DNA of 64,000 nt from Gymnothorax reevesii (Eukaryota > Chordata > Actinopteri > Anguilliformes > Muraenidae): assembly GCA_029721435.1 (NCBI GenBank), contig CM056573.1, forward strand, positions 120,303,947-120,367,946, written 5' to 3'. The notes under the pieces are model-generated. The model saw nothing but the letters and a program-made list of their open reading frames with translations. It was not told the DNA's origin and ran no database searches. Position 1 is the first letter of the stretch; the number at the start of each line of letters is the position of its first letter. Below, piece after piece: positions 1-12,851 of the stretch. The position numbers and the translations under genes are program-made.

Positions 1-1708
1 GGTGTGCTCAAGGGGAATTATAAGGCACAGAAATCAAGCATAAGCACACTAGTCCTGATTTCTGAGGCCTCTTCAATTATGTAATTTGCTGACCTCACCA
101 TGACTTGTTTTGCCTCCGTCCCGCACAGTTGACAGGAGGCGTTCTGTTTCAAGTTGGCACCATCTTTGTTATCTATGGATAGTGAAAGATTGGTTTACAT
201 GAGTTGCAAAGGTGAAGCATGTCTCCCTTTATGAAGATCACCAAAATCAAACAAATCTCCTTCATGGGGTCTAACATTATTAAGTTTTTGATCAGTACGT
301 TTAATACTCACATAAATATGTTAGGCTCTAGGGAATTTACAGTGGGTAGCCTGCATATTTTTGTTAATATTGTGGAATATATTCTCATGCCTTCCATTTG
401 TGGTGATTTATGGGAAATATGATGCTCAATTAGATTCCTATGTTGGCAATTTTGGTTAGCTTTCCTTTCTCAGTGACTTCATTGAAAATGCAGGCATCAA
501 AAAACAGCAATAGGCACAAAAAAAAGAAGGTTGAGCGGAAGAGGTAGAGAAGGTAAATCTTTCTAAATTAGACTTTTATTTTTATCTTCACATGCAATGT
601 TCAGCATAGAACAGACAAACGACAGATGTCGGACAGCTGTTGGTAAGCTAATGTTTGTTTAATGTTTGACCTTTTCCCGGTTCTCACCCCAGTGACGAAA
701 TTTTTTTTTTCAGATGTCACTGGTTTATTACTCCCAGCTACTATATAAAGGTCGCTATCCATCTAGCACTTAGCTAGTTTTTGTAAGAAGTTGAAGTGGA
801 AACTGAATTGGAGATTTTTTCGGGGAGATTTCCCCAAAAATGCAGTAAAGGATGGAAAATGTCTGAATTGTACTTCATAAATCGTCATGGTTTTGAAAAT
901 GCCAAATCTGAGATCTTATTTGAAAAATTGTTTTAAAAAAGTGTTTTGATAGTTGTCTTTGTGCGAATTATGTGGGCTACACAGAAATGGCGCTATCCTG
1001 GAAGCAGTCTTGCGAATAAATTGTCATGAAAGTATACAGAAGCTATTATACAACAATCTTCTGTGTAATTTCATGATAAATTGTGAAATTTTTTGTTGAT
1101 TGTTTGACACTCTTAAGGTAAATAAATGTAAATAGCGTGAGCAACTGTTGTTAACTTATATTCATTTTTTATTGGATGGCTATCCTTCTTGTCTGCAGTG
1201 TAATATTTAGGGAAGCCATTTGAGGTGCATTGGGCCATTTATTTTTCTAAAGACAGGGAAACCAAATCAAAGATTTAATGTACATTTTGCCTTCCTTAAT
1301 CCACTAACTGATATGATGCCTTTATATTTTGCCAGTACGTGTCTGTTAGTGGGTGAATCCTGTTATTTTGCCTATACTAATGCAATCAGGCACATATTTT
1401 GTGAATGAGTGGGCTAGGGGGCCCGAAAAAAAACTCTTGCACCCTGGCTGGGCCAATCACCACATGCCTCTGCCATTGCTGCGGTATTAGTGGCATAATC
1501 AACCCGTCTTTGGGTGTTTAACAGTTTTATGGCACTTTGTAGAGGTGCCTTTTCGTCGCACCTTGTAATTGTCTAACACACACCTACTCATTCAGTATCC
1601 CTTACTTGTACTGTTTCATATATTGATTGTAGGTCGTAAATCAAATGTGATCGTTTGTATTAGAGAAGACTTTTTGACTGATTTTCCTTATTTCTTTCTC
1701 CTATTGAG
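1..1708. other. intron of aqr upstream of exon 1
   Basis: AT-rich intron DNA. I looked for the preceding aqr exon and do not find it, so it lies upstream of the window. No transposon or repeat is recognised. Confidence 0.6.
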
Positions 1709-1878
1709 GTCCGGACCCCAAGCCCAAACTTAAAGGGGACTCCAGAACCTTCCGAGTGTGGCTGGACCCCAACCAGTATCAGCAGGACATGACCAACAGC
1801 ATCCAGCACGGCGACGAGGACCCGTACGAGACCTTCAACATCATCATGCGCCGCAAGCCCAAGGAAAACAACTTTAAG
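1709..1878 (+). CDS. aqr: aqr exon 1 of window
   Basis: Starts with two bases of a split codon, then reads [16 protein letters not shown] and ends KPKENNFK before GTCGGT. It belongs to the region ahead of the helicase core. The acceptor is preceded by a pyrimidine-rich stretch but ends TTGAG, so the base at -3 is G instead of the usual C or T. The exon ends in phase 0 and exon 2 continues directly. Confidence 0.95.
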
Positions 1879-4800
1879 GTCGGTCCTGTCCCTTTATGAG
1901 GGGCAGAGAATGCGTGCATGGAGGCTTCAAGCAACCCCCCCCGCTCCCACACTCAAATTAATCACCCAACTCATAGCAACCCAGTGTCAGGCTTCGAATA
2001 GCGCATGGTCTTCGCCATCCCCTAACTTCCTTGACGCCGACCTTGCAGCAGACCCATTTGAAGGATCCCAAGGCCAATAACGAGTCCCCCAAATAGATTT
2101 ACAAGTCAGCGGTGAGGGGTCTTTTCCATGCGGCTACTTTAACTTAAAAGTGCCATGAGAAGCTATCCGGTCAGGGCTGCTGGGATGCAGAGACGGGCCG
2201 GCCGGTCCTGGGGACAGCGATGATGAATCCATTCTCATTGATTTTTCTGCTGCTAAATTTAGGTTTTAGCTGTTCTAATTCAAGGCTTCCTGACCCTTTC
2301 CTGGATATCTGCAACCCTGAGGATTATCCGTTCACCCCAAGTTCTGGCAAATGAGCAGCTCAGGAAAGCTTGAGAAACTTGATGAGCTTTCTTTGGGGTT
2401 TGATAAAAATCTGCAGGACAGTCACTCTTCAGGAATGGGGTTCGGAAGCCCTGCTCTTTGTTTCAACTGTCATTTTATCCCACAGGCAAAGCTTCAGGGT
2501 AATCGAAGAACTTTATTGCGTTGAGAAATTGCTGTATTCTCTGCATCTCCCAGAACTGAAAATCAGCTCTTACAGTCTCTGAATTAAAGGAGTGTGTGTT
2601 TTTCTCAGCAACAGAGGTTGTTTGGGGCCATGGTTCTTTGTGTCATTTTAGTTTTGAGGGGGGAGGGGCCTGAAAGCAGGTCATCACGTTGGCGGACTTT
2701 CCCCCGCCCTCCCAGCCAGACCAGAGCCATCGCTCTTTACACCGCGGGGCAGAAAAAAGTAGCGCCACTACTGCCACCGCCGCATCGGTCAGAGGCAGCA
2801 GCCAGCTCCCCTGCCTCGCCCAGGCCTGGCCTAAATATAAAACCAGGAAGGGGGAAAAAAAAAAATATATCGGCAGTGATCCTCATGTGTTCGGACAGGA
2901 AGTGCGCTCGTTGATGACTTCCCCCCTCTGCTCCCTTCTGCACCGATGCAGGGCTTGGTGCTTCGCTATAGAGGAGACCTTGCTGGACTCAATTCTCCTT
3001 GTACCGTTCATCTTTATTCCCAAATTCAATAATTAAATGCTACGTATTTTGCCCGCCACAAAGCAGTCGGGGAGATGGGAATGAGTGTTGTGCTTCGACT
3101 TGTCCGTCCATCCATAACACTTCTCTCTCACGCCTAAACTCTGAAACACTTTAATATTTCTGAACAAAATTTTGTAAATGAGTGCATGGTATTCTGTAGA
3201 TGTGCCTTTTTATACATTGCCTGTCCTCCCTCCACTGAGCGTAGATTCCAGGCCTGATATTGGCAATCTCATCCATGCTTGTTTTTAGTGACAAAGGCAG
3301 GCGTCCCAACATTCGCAAAAAATGTGTCCTGCTTTCCTGTACTTGTGTCCTCCCTCGTATATTTCCGAAAAGGAGGTGGACTCTAGGAAAGGAAGGTGTC
3401 TTTTTGTGTTTAGATGTACTCCTCCATTGTAAAAAAAAAAAAAAACAATTTTCATTGCCACTCGTTTTCTTGCCAAATTGCCCTCTTCAGTTGGAGTTTT
3501 TGTTGTAATATTGAGTGTCATCCCTCTCTTGTATACGGCTGTAAATGGTTCTTGTGGGGTAAGATATCGCCGCTACATGTGAAAATTGTATTCCCGGTTA
3601 GCTGGAGGGATGGTAATCAGCTGAGGTCTAATGAATGTACGGAAGCTTAGCAAGACGAGTGTTGGAGGAGCAAAGGTGTAAAATCCAAAAATCACCATTC
3701 AGATTTTAGTAAACTTTACAGGGTCAATATTGTTGTTTCTAGACAGGCTAAAAAAAAAAAAACCTGCAGATGTAAGCTTTAAATGCCTGAACTTCTACAC
3801 AACTATAATTGATTGACAAACGACTCAGGGATTCATTTCCGAAATTAGGGAGCTGTGTCTCGTTTGTGTTAGGTGACTGTTAATAAGGTGTCTGTCAGTC
3901 GTTGTGTGTGATCAACAGCAGACACGCACTGCGGTTCAGCAGGCGAGCACCGCAATACCAGAAGGTGCACAAATCTCCCGGCCCAGTGCTGGATCATCAG
4001 CACCGCCTGGAGCCGTATGAAGCCGTGAGGTTTCAGAGCGTACTTTGCATTTTTGCAATTAAGACTGCTTTAATGAGGCTGGCTGCAAAATAATATCAAG
4101 CCCTGTCTTTATGCAGTCATAAAACCTTAGTTTAAGAGAATGTTTTCAATCTGCAGTAAGTTTGCACGAAATTGGGAAGCAAGAAAGATTCAGCGATGAC
4201 ATTGCTTGCCCTGGGGAAGGCAAGTAGTGGATTTAGTCCTTGATTATTCACACAAGCAGTACTGCTCATGGTGGCCTATTGCTTAATTGCGATGTATCTC
4301 GCTAAAAATGTTTTTTGTCAGTACTCTGGTGTTGATGGGTTTGAATGGTTTAAATATGATGTCAGAGCCATTGCTCTCCCCCATTATTCAAATGTCATTT
4401 TTTTTCAAATGAAAAGAATGGACTTGGATTGAGTTTTAAACTTTTAGTAGTGTTTGCTTAAGGCAAGTTTTATCATTCCTCAGAAACAAATGGCTCAAAA
4501 GTCAATGTGACCATTTAAATTGAATGGATTGGAACTGAGCTCAGTCAGTGTGGCATGCCTGTGTGTCAGAGCAGCCAATTGTGGCTATAGGAATAATTAG
4601 CACCAACTCACTCCTCCCCCGCAGGCTGTCCTGGAGACCATCAGAAACCTGATGAACACTGATTGTGTCGTCCCCGACTGGCTCCATGACATCATCCTGG
4701 GGTATGGAAACCCGGGCAGCGCCCACTACTCAAAAATGCCCAATCAGATCAGCACGCTGGACTTCAACGACACCTTCCTGTCCATCGAGCACCTGAAGGC

Positions 4801-7800
4801 CTGTTTCCCCGGCTACAACGTAAAGGTCACCGAAGAGGACCCTGCTCTCCAGGTCCCTCCCTTCAGGTCAGGGTTCGAAGGTTGTGTGTGAGAGAATGCG
4901 TAGTTGGCCTCTCGTAGGCAGTGAGATGTGGTATGGTGATGGAGCTCCTGGGCTCGTGTTCTCTTATTGGCATACTTAATTCACTGCTTGGAACTTCGTT
5001 TGTCTCAGGACTTGACAAATCATGCAGACAGCTAGTGGAAGGGCCATCGTCACTATTACTCAGTACTGATTATGGGCGGGGGGGGGATTTTTCTACATTT
5101 CAAAGGAGCCAAAAATGTATATAATTATTAGTACTTTGGAACTCAACCATTCATGTCTTGGTGAAATGATCCTAACTAGATCATGAATGTGTCTTTTTTA
5201 GTAAATAAAACTGTCGGAACTTAGTCGCTTGTTTCATTTTTCCACCAGGATCAAATTTCCAGAGAGAAGCGAGAGAGGGAGGAAGCGCAAGGCTGACGAG
5301 GCTGAGGAAGATGAGGCGATGGAGGAAGATGACCGCACCCTGGTGGTGGAGCCGCACGTGATCCCAAACAGGGGTCCCTACCCCTACAACCAGCCCAAAC
5401 GGTGAGCAGGACACCCCTAACAAAGACCTATACCCCTACAACCAGCCCAAGCAGAGAGCAGGGCACCCCAAACAAAGACCTATACCCCTACAACCAGCCC
5501 AAGCAGAGAGCAGGGCACCCCAAACAAAGACCTATACCCCTACAACCAGCCCAAGCAGAGAGCAGGGCACCCCAAACAAAGACCTATACCCCTACAACCA
5601 GCCCAAGCAGAGAGCAGGGCACCCCAAACAAAGACCTATACCCCTACAACCAGCCCAAGCAGAGAGCAGGGCACCCCAAACAAAGACCTATACCCCTACA
5701 ACCAGCCCAAGCAGAGAGCAGGGCACCCCTAACAAAGACCTATACCCCTACAACCAGCCCAAGCAGAGAGTAGGGCACCCCAAACAAAGACCTATACCCC
5801 TACAACCAGCCCAAGCAGAGAGCAGGGCACCCCTAACAAAGACCTATACCCCTACAACCAGCCCAAGCAGAGAGCAGGGCACCCCAAACAAAGACCTATA
5901 CCCCTACAACCAGCCCAAGCAGAGAGCCGGGCACCCCTAACAAAGACCTATACCCCTACAACCAGCCCAAGCAGAGAGCAGGGCATCTCTAACAAAGACC
6001 TATACCCCTACAACCAGCCCAAGCAGAGAGCAGGGCACCCCAAACAAAGACCTATACCCCTACAACCAGCCCAAGCAGAGAGCAGGGCACCCCAAACAAA
6101 GACCTATACCCCTACAACCAGCCCAAGCAGAGAGTAGGGCACCCCAAACAAAGACCTATACCCCTACAACCAGCCCAAGCAGAGAGCAGGGCACCCCTAA
6201 CAAAGACCTCTACCCCTACAACCAGCCCAAGCAGAGAGCAGGGCACCCCAAACAAAGACCTATACCCCTACAACCAGCCCAAGCAGAGAGCCGTGCCCTC
6301 GTAACAAAGCCTTATACCGCTATAACCAGCCCAAGCAGAGAGCAGGGCATCTCTAACAAAGACCTATACCCCTACAACCAGCCCAAGCAGAGAGCAGGGC
6401 ACCCCAAACAAAGACCTATACCCCTACAACCAGCCCAAGCAGAGAGCAGGGCACCCCAAACAAAGACCTATACCCCTACAACCAGCCCAAGCAGAGAGCA
6501 GGGCACCCCTAACAAAGACCTATACCCCGACAACCAGACCAAGCAGAGAGCAGGGCACCCCAAACAAAGACCTATACCCCTACAACCAGCCCAAGCAGAG
6601 AAGAGGGCACCCCTAACAAAGACCTATACCCCTACAACCAGCCCAAGCAGAGAGCAGGGCACCCCAAACAAAGACCTATACCCCTACAACCAGCCCAAGC
6701 AGAGAGCAGGGCACCCCTAACAGGATCCCCTACTGGAACAACCAGCTCAAATATCCTATATAGTGACCTGAACCCCCACCGCAAACCCAAACAGTGTTTA
6801 AGGATCCCCCTGCAACCAGCCTAAATGGGGACCAGTAACTCTAGCAGCCCAGACAGTGAGAACAGAGGTCAATGGGTGGAGATTCAGGAGACCCTGCGTT
6901 GTCTGTGATTCGCTGAGGCAGAATGCCCTCCCCCTCCCCCACCCCGGCGGTGGTGCTCAGCTGCAGTGGGGCTCTGCTCTGGCTCCTCCCATCAGTCAGT
7001 TCTCATCTCATCTCCCTCCGCAGTGTCTGCGGGGCCGTGACACACCACCTGCTTTCAGTTAGACCCTCAGAAGCCCCCTGCAGCTGTACTGAGAGTTTAC
7101 CTGGGAGGCCATCTTAGAAAGCCCCTCACAGCTCTGTGTGCGCTCGGCAGAACACGCATTTATACACCATATACACACACACACACAGCTTGTAAATCCT
7201 GCGGACAGTCTGTTGACCTTTCCCGCTCAACTCCCTTCGGCTTCATACTCTTCCCAATAAAGTCCTGCCTGTATAATTTTTATTTATTTATTTTTTTTTT
7301 TTTGCTGACATTATTTTACACATGAAATTATGGTGTCATGAAGAAGCGCGGCATCCAAGAGTAAAGTGAATTTACCCAAATACAATATAGCAGTTTCTCG
7401 AGATGGTATGTACCCAACGACCTCTTCGCCCAGCGCGTCCCAGACACCCATGGCCCCACGGCAAATTATGTTGAAAGTAAAAATGTATGTAAAATAAATG
7501 TATTTAGAGCCACTATATTTTTGCATCTCTCCCATAAGTTGCTCCTTTTTTGTGTTTTGTTGAATTAATTTAATGGCGCAAGTGCCCAATCCTCTCATCC
7601 ACAGGCAGATTGTCGGGCATGTTGCATCTTTACTGTGTTTGACTTCTTTGATCATTTTCTCTCCCTTCTGTTAAGTTCTATGTAAGAATTTAATTTAAAA
7701 AATGTTTATATCTCTGCATAGGTGTTAATTCACACTTTTTAGTCTTTTTTGTTGATGCTGTTTTTGGGCATGGAAAAACATGGTCAGAATTCCCTTCACT

Positions 7801-10800
7801 TAATGTTTGAAAAGAGAATGTCAGCTGAACCGTTTACAAAGGTGTCCATTTTTGTTAGCATATTTTTGTTCTCCTGTCTGCACCTTTTTTTACGTCACTT
7901 AATTTCATTTTTGTTCTTTCTCGACAGCAACACGATCCAGTTCACCCCGACGCAGATTGAAGCAATTCGCGCGGGAATGCAGCCAGGACTCACTATGGTA
8001 TGCGAGGTCTTTATTTAAGGCTGCTTATTTTTTGTTGAAGCCAGTGCTGAGGGTTCGTGATGACACTGCAGTAATACTGAACATCAATGGGTATCACATG
8101 ATGAGAAATTCTGCTACAGTATGGCTTTAGTGCTCTCTTATTAGGTACAGCAAAGATGCACTGCAGCTCTGGCTAATAACACGGCTCTAAATCTGTAAAA
8201 ACTGCTTACATCACCACCATCTTTCATTTCTGGGAGTCATAAGTTTGCAAATTTTTCTCCTTATTGAACCTTTCAAGAGTATGGAGCCATTTGTTGTCAG
8301 TTACCTCATCAAACAATCTTGCAGATCCTTGAATGCCTAAAATGCATTCCTCTGTCAGTTGCCTGCACGGTGAAGGTATGGGCAGTGGACTGCAGTGCCT
8401 TCATGCATAATACAGGAGTGAGCGAATGGTACCCGCTCTCGTAGTGAATGGTGCTATAATTCTGAGCACCGTTTTTGCTACGGGTCTGTAACTGCAGTGG
8501 CCCCCCTGTGCCCCACAGTGGAGCTGGAGAATGCTTTCTGATGGACATATATTTGTTTGTAATTGGTATCTAGCCAAAAATAATCCCTCAGCCTTCAGCC
8601 ATGGCTGTAATGTGATGGATGAAGTGTTGAGTTTTTTATGCCCCTGTAAATGAATTTTCGGGGGCATATAGTTTTTCTCCTGTCCGTCTGTCTGTCTGTC
8701 CGCACTTTGCCATGGCTATAACTTTTGATCGGCTCATGATAGGACTTTGATACTTGGCACTTTAATCATTCCAAGTTGGTGCGTTGGAATTCTGTTCCTG
8801 TAATGTTACTTGCAGTGGTTGTTACTTTACCATTGGAGCGCTCCGCTAAGAACATTCAGATCACACCCTTGTAGTGTCACATTTTAAGGATGCTGAATGG
8901 CTGCCTCGTAGTTAATATGGCGAATGGGTAATCAGCTGAGTGTTAAAACACAATGACGAGTGGATTAATTCCCCCCTGTGTTTCTGCCCACAGTAATTAC
9001 AGTATTTTGGGGGGGGGGGGGCTGATCACTGGTGCGACTCATGGGGACCAGAGCCCCCTGGTGTTGATGAATGAGATCAGGGACTCCTCTTTCATCCTGC
9101 ACATGACCTGCCCTGCAGTCGCTCACCATACAAAGGCTCCTGTGCCGCTGGGACTCTGTGCCGTGTGTGAGGACAGGATGCTGCAGGTCTTTACCTCACA
9201 TGCACTGGCCCTGCAGCATGAGGGACTCCTTACTTACTCTTATTTCACTTTTTCATCTACTCCGCTGTCCTGTAAATGCTGCTCTAACACTGCTCTGATG
9301 GCTGCCTGGATCAAGGAATACCAACTTGTATATTATTGTCCCCGAATGAAGTCGGGCGGCTACTATGGATTTATGCTAGTCATCTCCGCCGCCACGTCTG
9401 TCGACACTTCCTTGTGGACGCTGTACAGGCTGTAACTTTTTACATATTTCTTTCATATTTGGTATGGACGTGTGGTGTTTTTCACTTATGACACCAGTCG
9501 ATTTTGCTTGCCATGGCAACAGTATTAGCCAAATAATAGACAAATTTTTGCTAAAACAGATTTATTTTTGAATGCAGTACAGGCTGCAATTTTTGACCAA
9601 TTACTTTCATATTTGGTATAGACATGTGTTTCACTTCACCTATGACTCCTATCAATTTTGGTTGCTGTGGCAACAGTATTGGCCGAATAATGCACAAATT
9701 TGTGCTGAAACAGAGATTTCCTTGTGGACACTGTGCAGGCTGGAGAAGCGGACTTTCAGGGGCTGATCTCAGTGGCTAAAATCTAGGGGCATTCAAAAGG
9801 AATCAGAGAAAATGTATTTAACATCTTTTACACTTAATATGAAGCAATGTCTTAAGATAGGACCCATAGTTGCTATAATGAGAACGCTGTTTTTAGCAAT
9901 TTGGTCATAATGCTCTGGGACCATTTCTTTTATTTTAGAAAAATTGACAAATAAATGGCTTTAAAGGTGATTAAATGGGCATTTGTGCTGCTTGCTGTGT
10001 TATTTCTGGGACATTCTGGTTGTCATGAGGGCATTGTTGCCCTTTGCCCTGGGCCGGACAGCCTGATGACTCCACTTTTACGCTCATAACATGTTTCCCC
10101 TGTTGTGAGGAATGTCCTCGCCCACTGTGCAGACATAAGACTGCTGGTTCCAGTGTGGGTCAGTCTGCCAGCCTCAGACCATGGTGTTAGAATCAAGTTT
10201 TTGTTTTGCTAATTCCTCCTCCTCCTCCTCATCTCCTTCCCTTTCTACTGCCCTCCTTCTCCCGCTCATCCTCCACCTTTTTCTTCTCGCTCCTTTTCTT
10301 AATCTTCTCAATCTTCTGCTTCTTCTACTTCTTAATCTTCTCAATCTTCCTCTCCGCCATCCTCTCCCTCGTCTCCTCTTAGGTTGTGGGTCCTCCAGGT
10401 ACGGGGAAAACGGATGTGGCCGTGCAGATCATCTCCAATCTCTATCACAACTTCCCTGAGCAGAGGACCCTCATTGTCACTCATTCTAATCAGGTATGCT
10501 GGGCGTCCTCTCCGCCCACCTCCAGGGTCATCTCTTGATTTGACTGGCCTATTTCATCGGTTATCAGCAGCAGAGATGTGGGATAGTTGGACCCTGTTCT
10601 ACTGACCAGTCGATTCAGTGAGTCGTCATCATCATGGCTTCGATCAGCGTTGGGATTGCTTTAAATTGCAAAATTATTCTTCTAATTCTTAAAATTACAA
10701 GGAAGTTCTGATGTAGTATGCATATTTTCAGCCTGTAACTGCTGTCAGACTAGATCTAGACTTGCGTTCAGCTCCCAGCACGCTGATCAATGCTGTCAAT

Positions 10801-12809
10801 AGATAATGACACCCTGATCCTACCAATTGGCAGGATAGGCCCCTACCACTCCATATCTGTGTCGCAGATAACAGATGATAGTGCACATTCAGTCAAGTCA
10901 TGGCATTCGAAGCGGCTCTCCAGTCGGGCAGCACTGCCTGACCTCCTTTAGGCCAGCTGGTTGCAGCTTTACTGCAGTGACATTTTTCATGTCCACAGAC
11001 TTGTTTCATGAGGCAGAGAGTGCTTCATTTGCATTTTTCAAAGGCCCTCCATTTCCACAGCACTGAAATACGGACCCAATCATTGTTACTCGAAGACAGC
11101 CAAACTTAAATGTTACAGATCAAACTAGCAGGGACTGTCGGCTGAATTAATTTGGGTTGAATGCTTGTGTCGGATTTAAAACTGATGAACACTGACAAAT
11201 GGAGCTACTTTGTTTAGACATTTTTCAAGGCCGCATGCTTTGTCAGGTCCCCTCTTCAGCCAGTTGTATCTTCCTGCATAAGACTTGGTCATGTTAGAGA
11301 TATTCCTGATTCTGCTCTCGTTATCGGTCCTGTGCACTGCGCATATTTAATACCAAACGGGTTCAGTAATTGAGATTTGAATCCCCGGTAAATGATGATT
11401 TTCCCCCCTTTCCCATATGCTTTTGTCTTTAATTGCCTCCTTCTGAGCACCTAAACATCAACACCAATTAGATTTGCTTTTTAGATGTGGATTATGGTTT
11501 TAAGCTCAAGTTGCTCATCGCTGATTGAAGGCAAAGTCTGCGGTAACTGACTGGTATGTCATGACAAACTCTCCTCAGGATCTCTAATTAAATTTGCAGC
11601 CTCGCTGTTCATAAAAAAGTAATATTCTTAAATTAATGTTTGCATGCAAATGAGATTTCTGCTGTGAAATTGATTTTGGGGCACACACTAGCTGAAAACG
11701 CCATTTGAATCCCAAAGGATGAGAGAAGCGCAGATTCTCAATAAAAACACACCCCCACTTAAATTGCTAGCTCTTTAGTTCACTGTATTAACAAAAGCAA
11801 ATGCTGCTTATTTGAATTGTTCATTCAATTGACAGAAAGAATGAAGGGAAAATATATTCCTGGCTCCAACAAATATTTCCACCCTTTGAAAATGCCATGT
11901 TTACCTTTTAGGTAACCTTACAGACAAACAGGGCTTTGCCAGAGGCTATTACTTTATTGAGGTCTATCATTGTGCCTTCTGGTGTTCAATTAATCAGTGG
12001 TTTAGAGAATTAAATCGAAGAAAATGGAAGGGACTCGAACATCTAGCATTTATGGATTATTCATTTGTGCGTTCTGCTCACCAGACACTTAATTCTTTAA
12101 CAGCCTTTCCTGTGTCTCGGCTCTAAAGGGGTCCTCCCTCATTTTGAAAGACAGCTCAAAATTTGTCTTCATCCCCCGAGGGCAAGTTATGGATTTGCCC
12201 ATACTTCAGATACAGAATTTGGATGCTTTCTCATCCTGTTCCGAAGTGGAGAACATAAATGGTGAGACAGTTAGTTTTGTTGGAAAGCAATTTGTTTGGT
12301 GTAAAATGTCGTCTCTCGCAAAACAGAACTGACAACGGCTGTGTGAACAGCAATAAAATGCCTCTTAAGAATTCAGAAAACTTTTTGGAGTTGATGGAGG
12401 AATTTGATATTTTTTATATGCTTTTTCCAAGCAAGATTCTAGGTGTGAGGTGTGCCTGGCGGGATACCATCAGTTTTAGGACAGTCACACCACTATACTT
12501 TTGTCTGTGCACTCCATTACACAGGATTTTTGTACAGTGAATATGATGCTGCACTTACAGCAGTCAGCTTTATTTTATGGATATTCCTGTCTGTGATATG
12601 TTGACTATTTAAGAACGATAGCACTTGCTGTCAAAGTGCCTCTGTACTGCACTGCATATCAGGCACAGGTCCATCTCTTCCACTCTGTTTCCTTCTTTTA
12701 TGGAAATCCTCTGTCAGTGTCCTAATATGGGCCTGTCTGACCCCCCTGCTCCTCTTCATCATAAATCTGTCCTGTGCTGTGTGTTAGGGGTCATTCTGAG
12801 TATCAAACA

Positions 12810-12851
<42 letters not shown>

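Larger units (their letters stand above)
7998..10382. other. aqr intron 4
   Basis: Holds the hairpin-headed element at about 8637-9792 and, at its 3' end, the pyrimidine tract before exon 5. The rest is unremarkable, apart from a G run at about 9009-9021. Confidence 0.6.

Noticed and set aside
2594..3036. Two overlapping frames of 106 and 115 codons
   Set aside because: GC-rich patch in intron 1; the frames overlap each other, lack a domain and are not flanked by convincing splice sites.
5402..5773. 123-codon open frame rich in Pro, Thr, Gln and Lys
   Set aside because: It is the 52-bp minisatellite read through; the sense comes from the missing stop codons in the unit, and it lies in an intron.
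5419..6718. Regular repeats as a CRISPR array
   Set aside because: Units are head-to-tail with no spacers, and the context is a vertebrate intron.
8953..9435. 160-codon + strand frame
   Set aside because: It spans the hairpin-headed element and unique intron sequence and has no family resemblance.
10181..10459. Leucine-rich 92-codon frame
   Set aside because: Translation of the CT tract before exon 5; its end overlaps the exon in the wrong frame.
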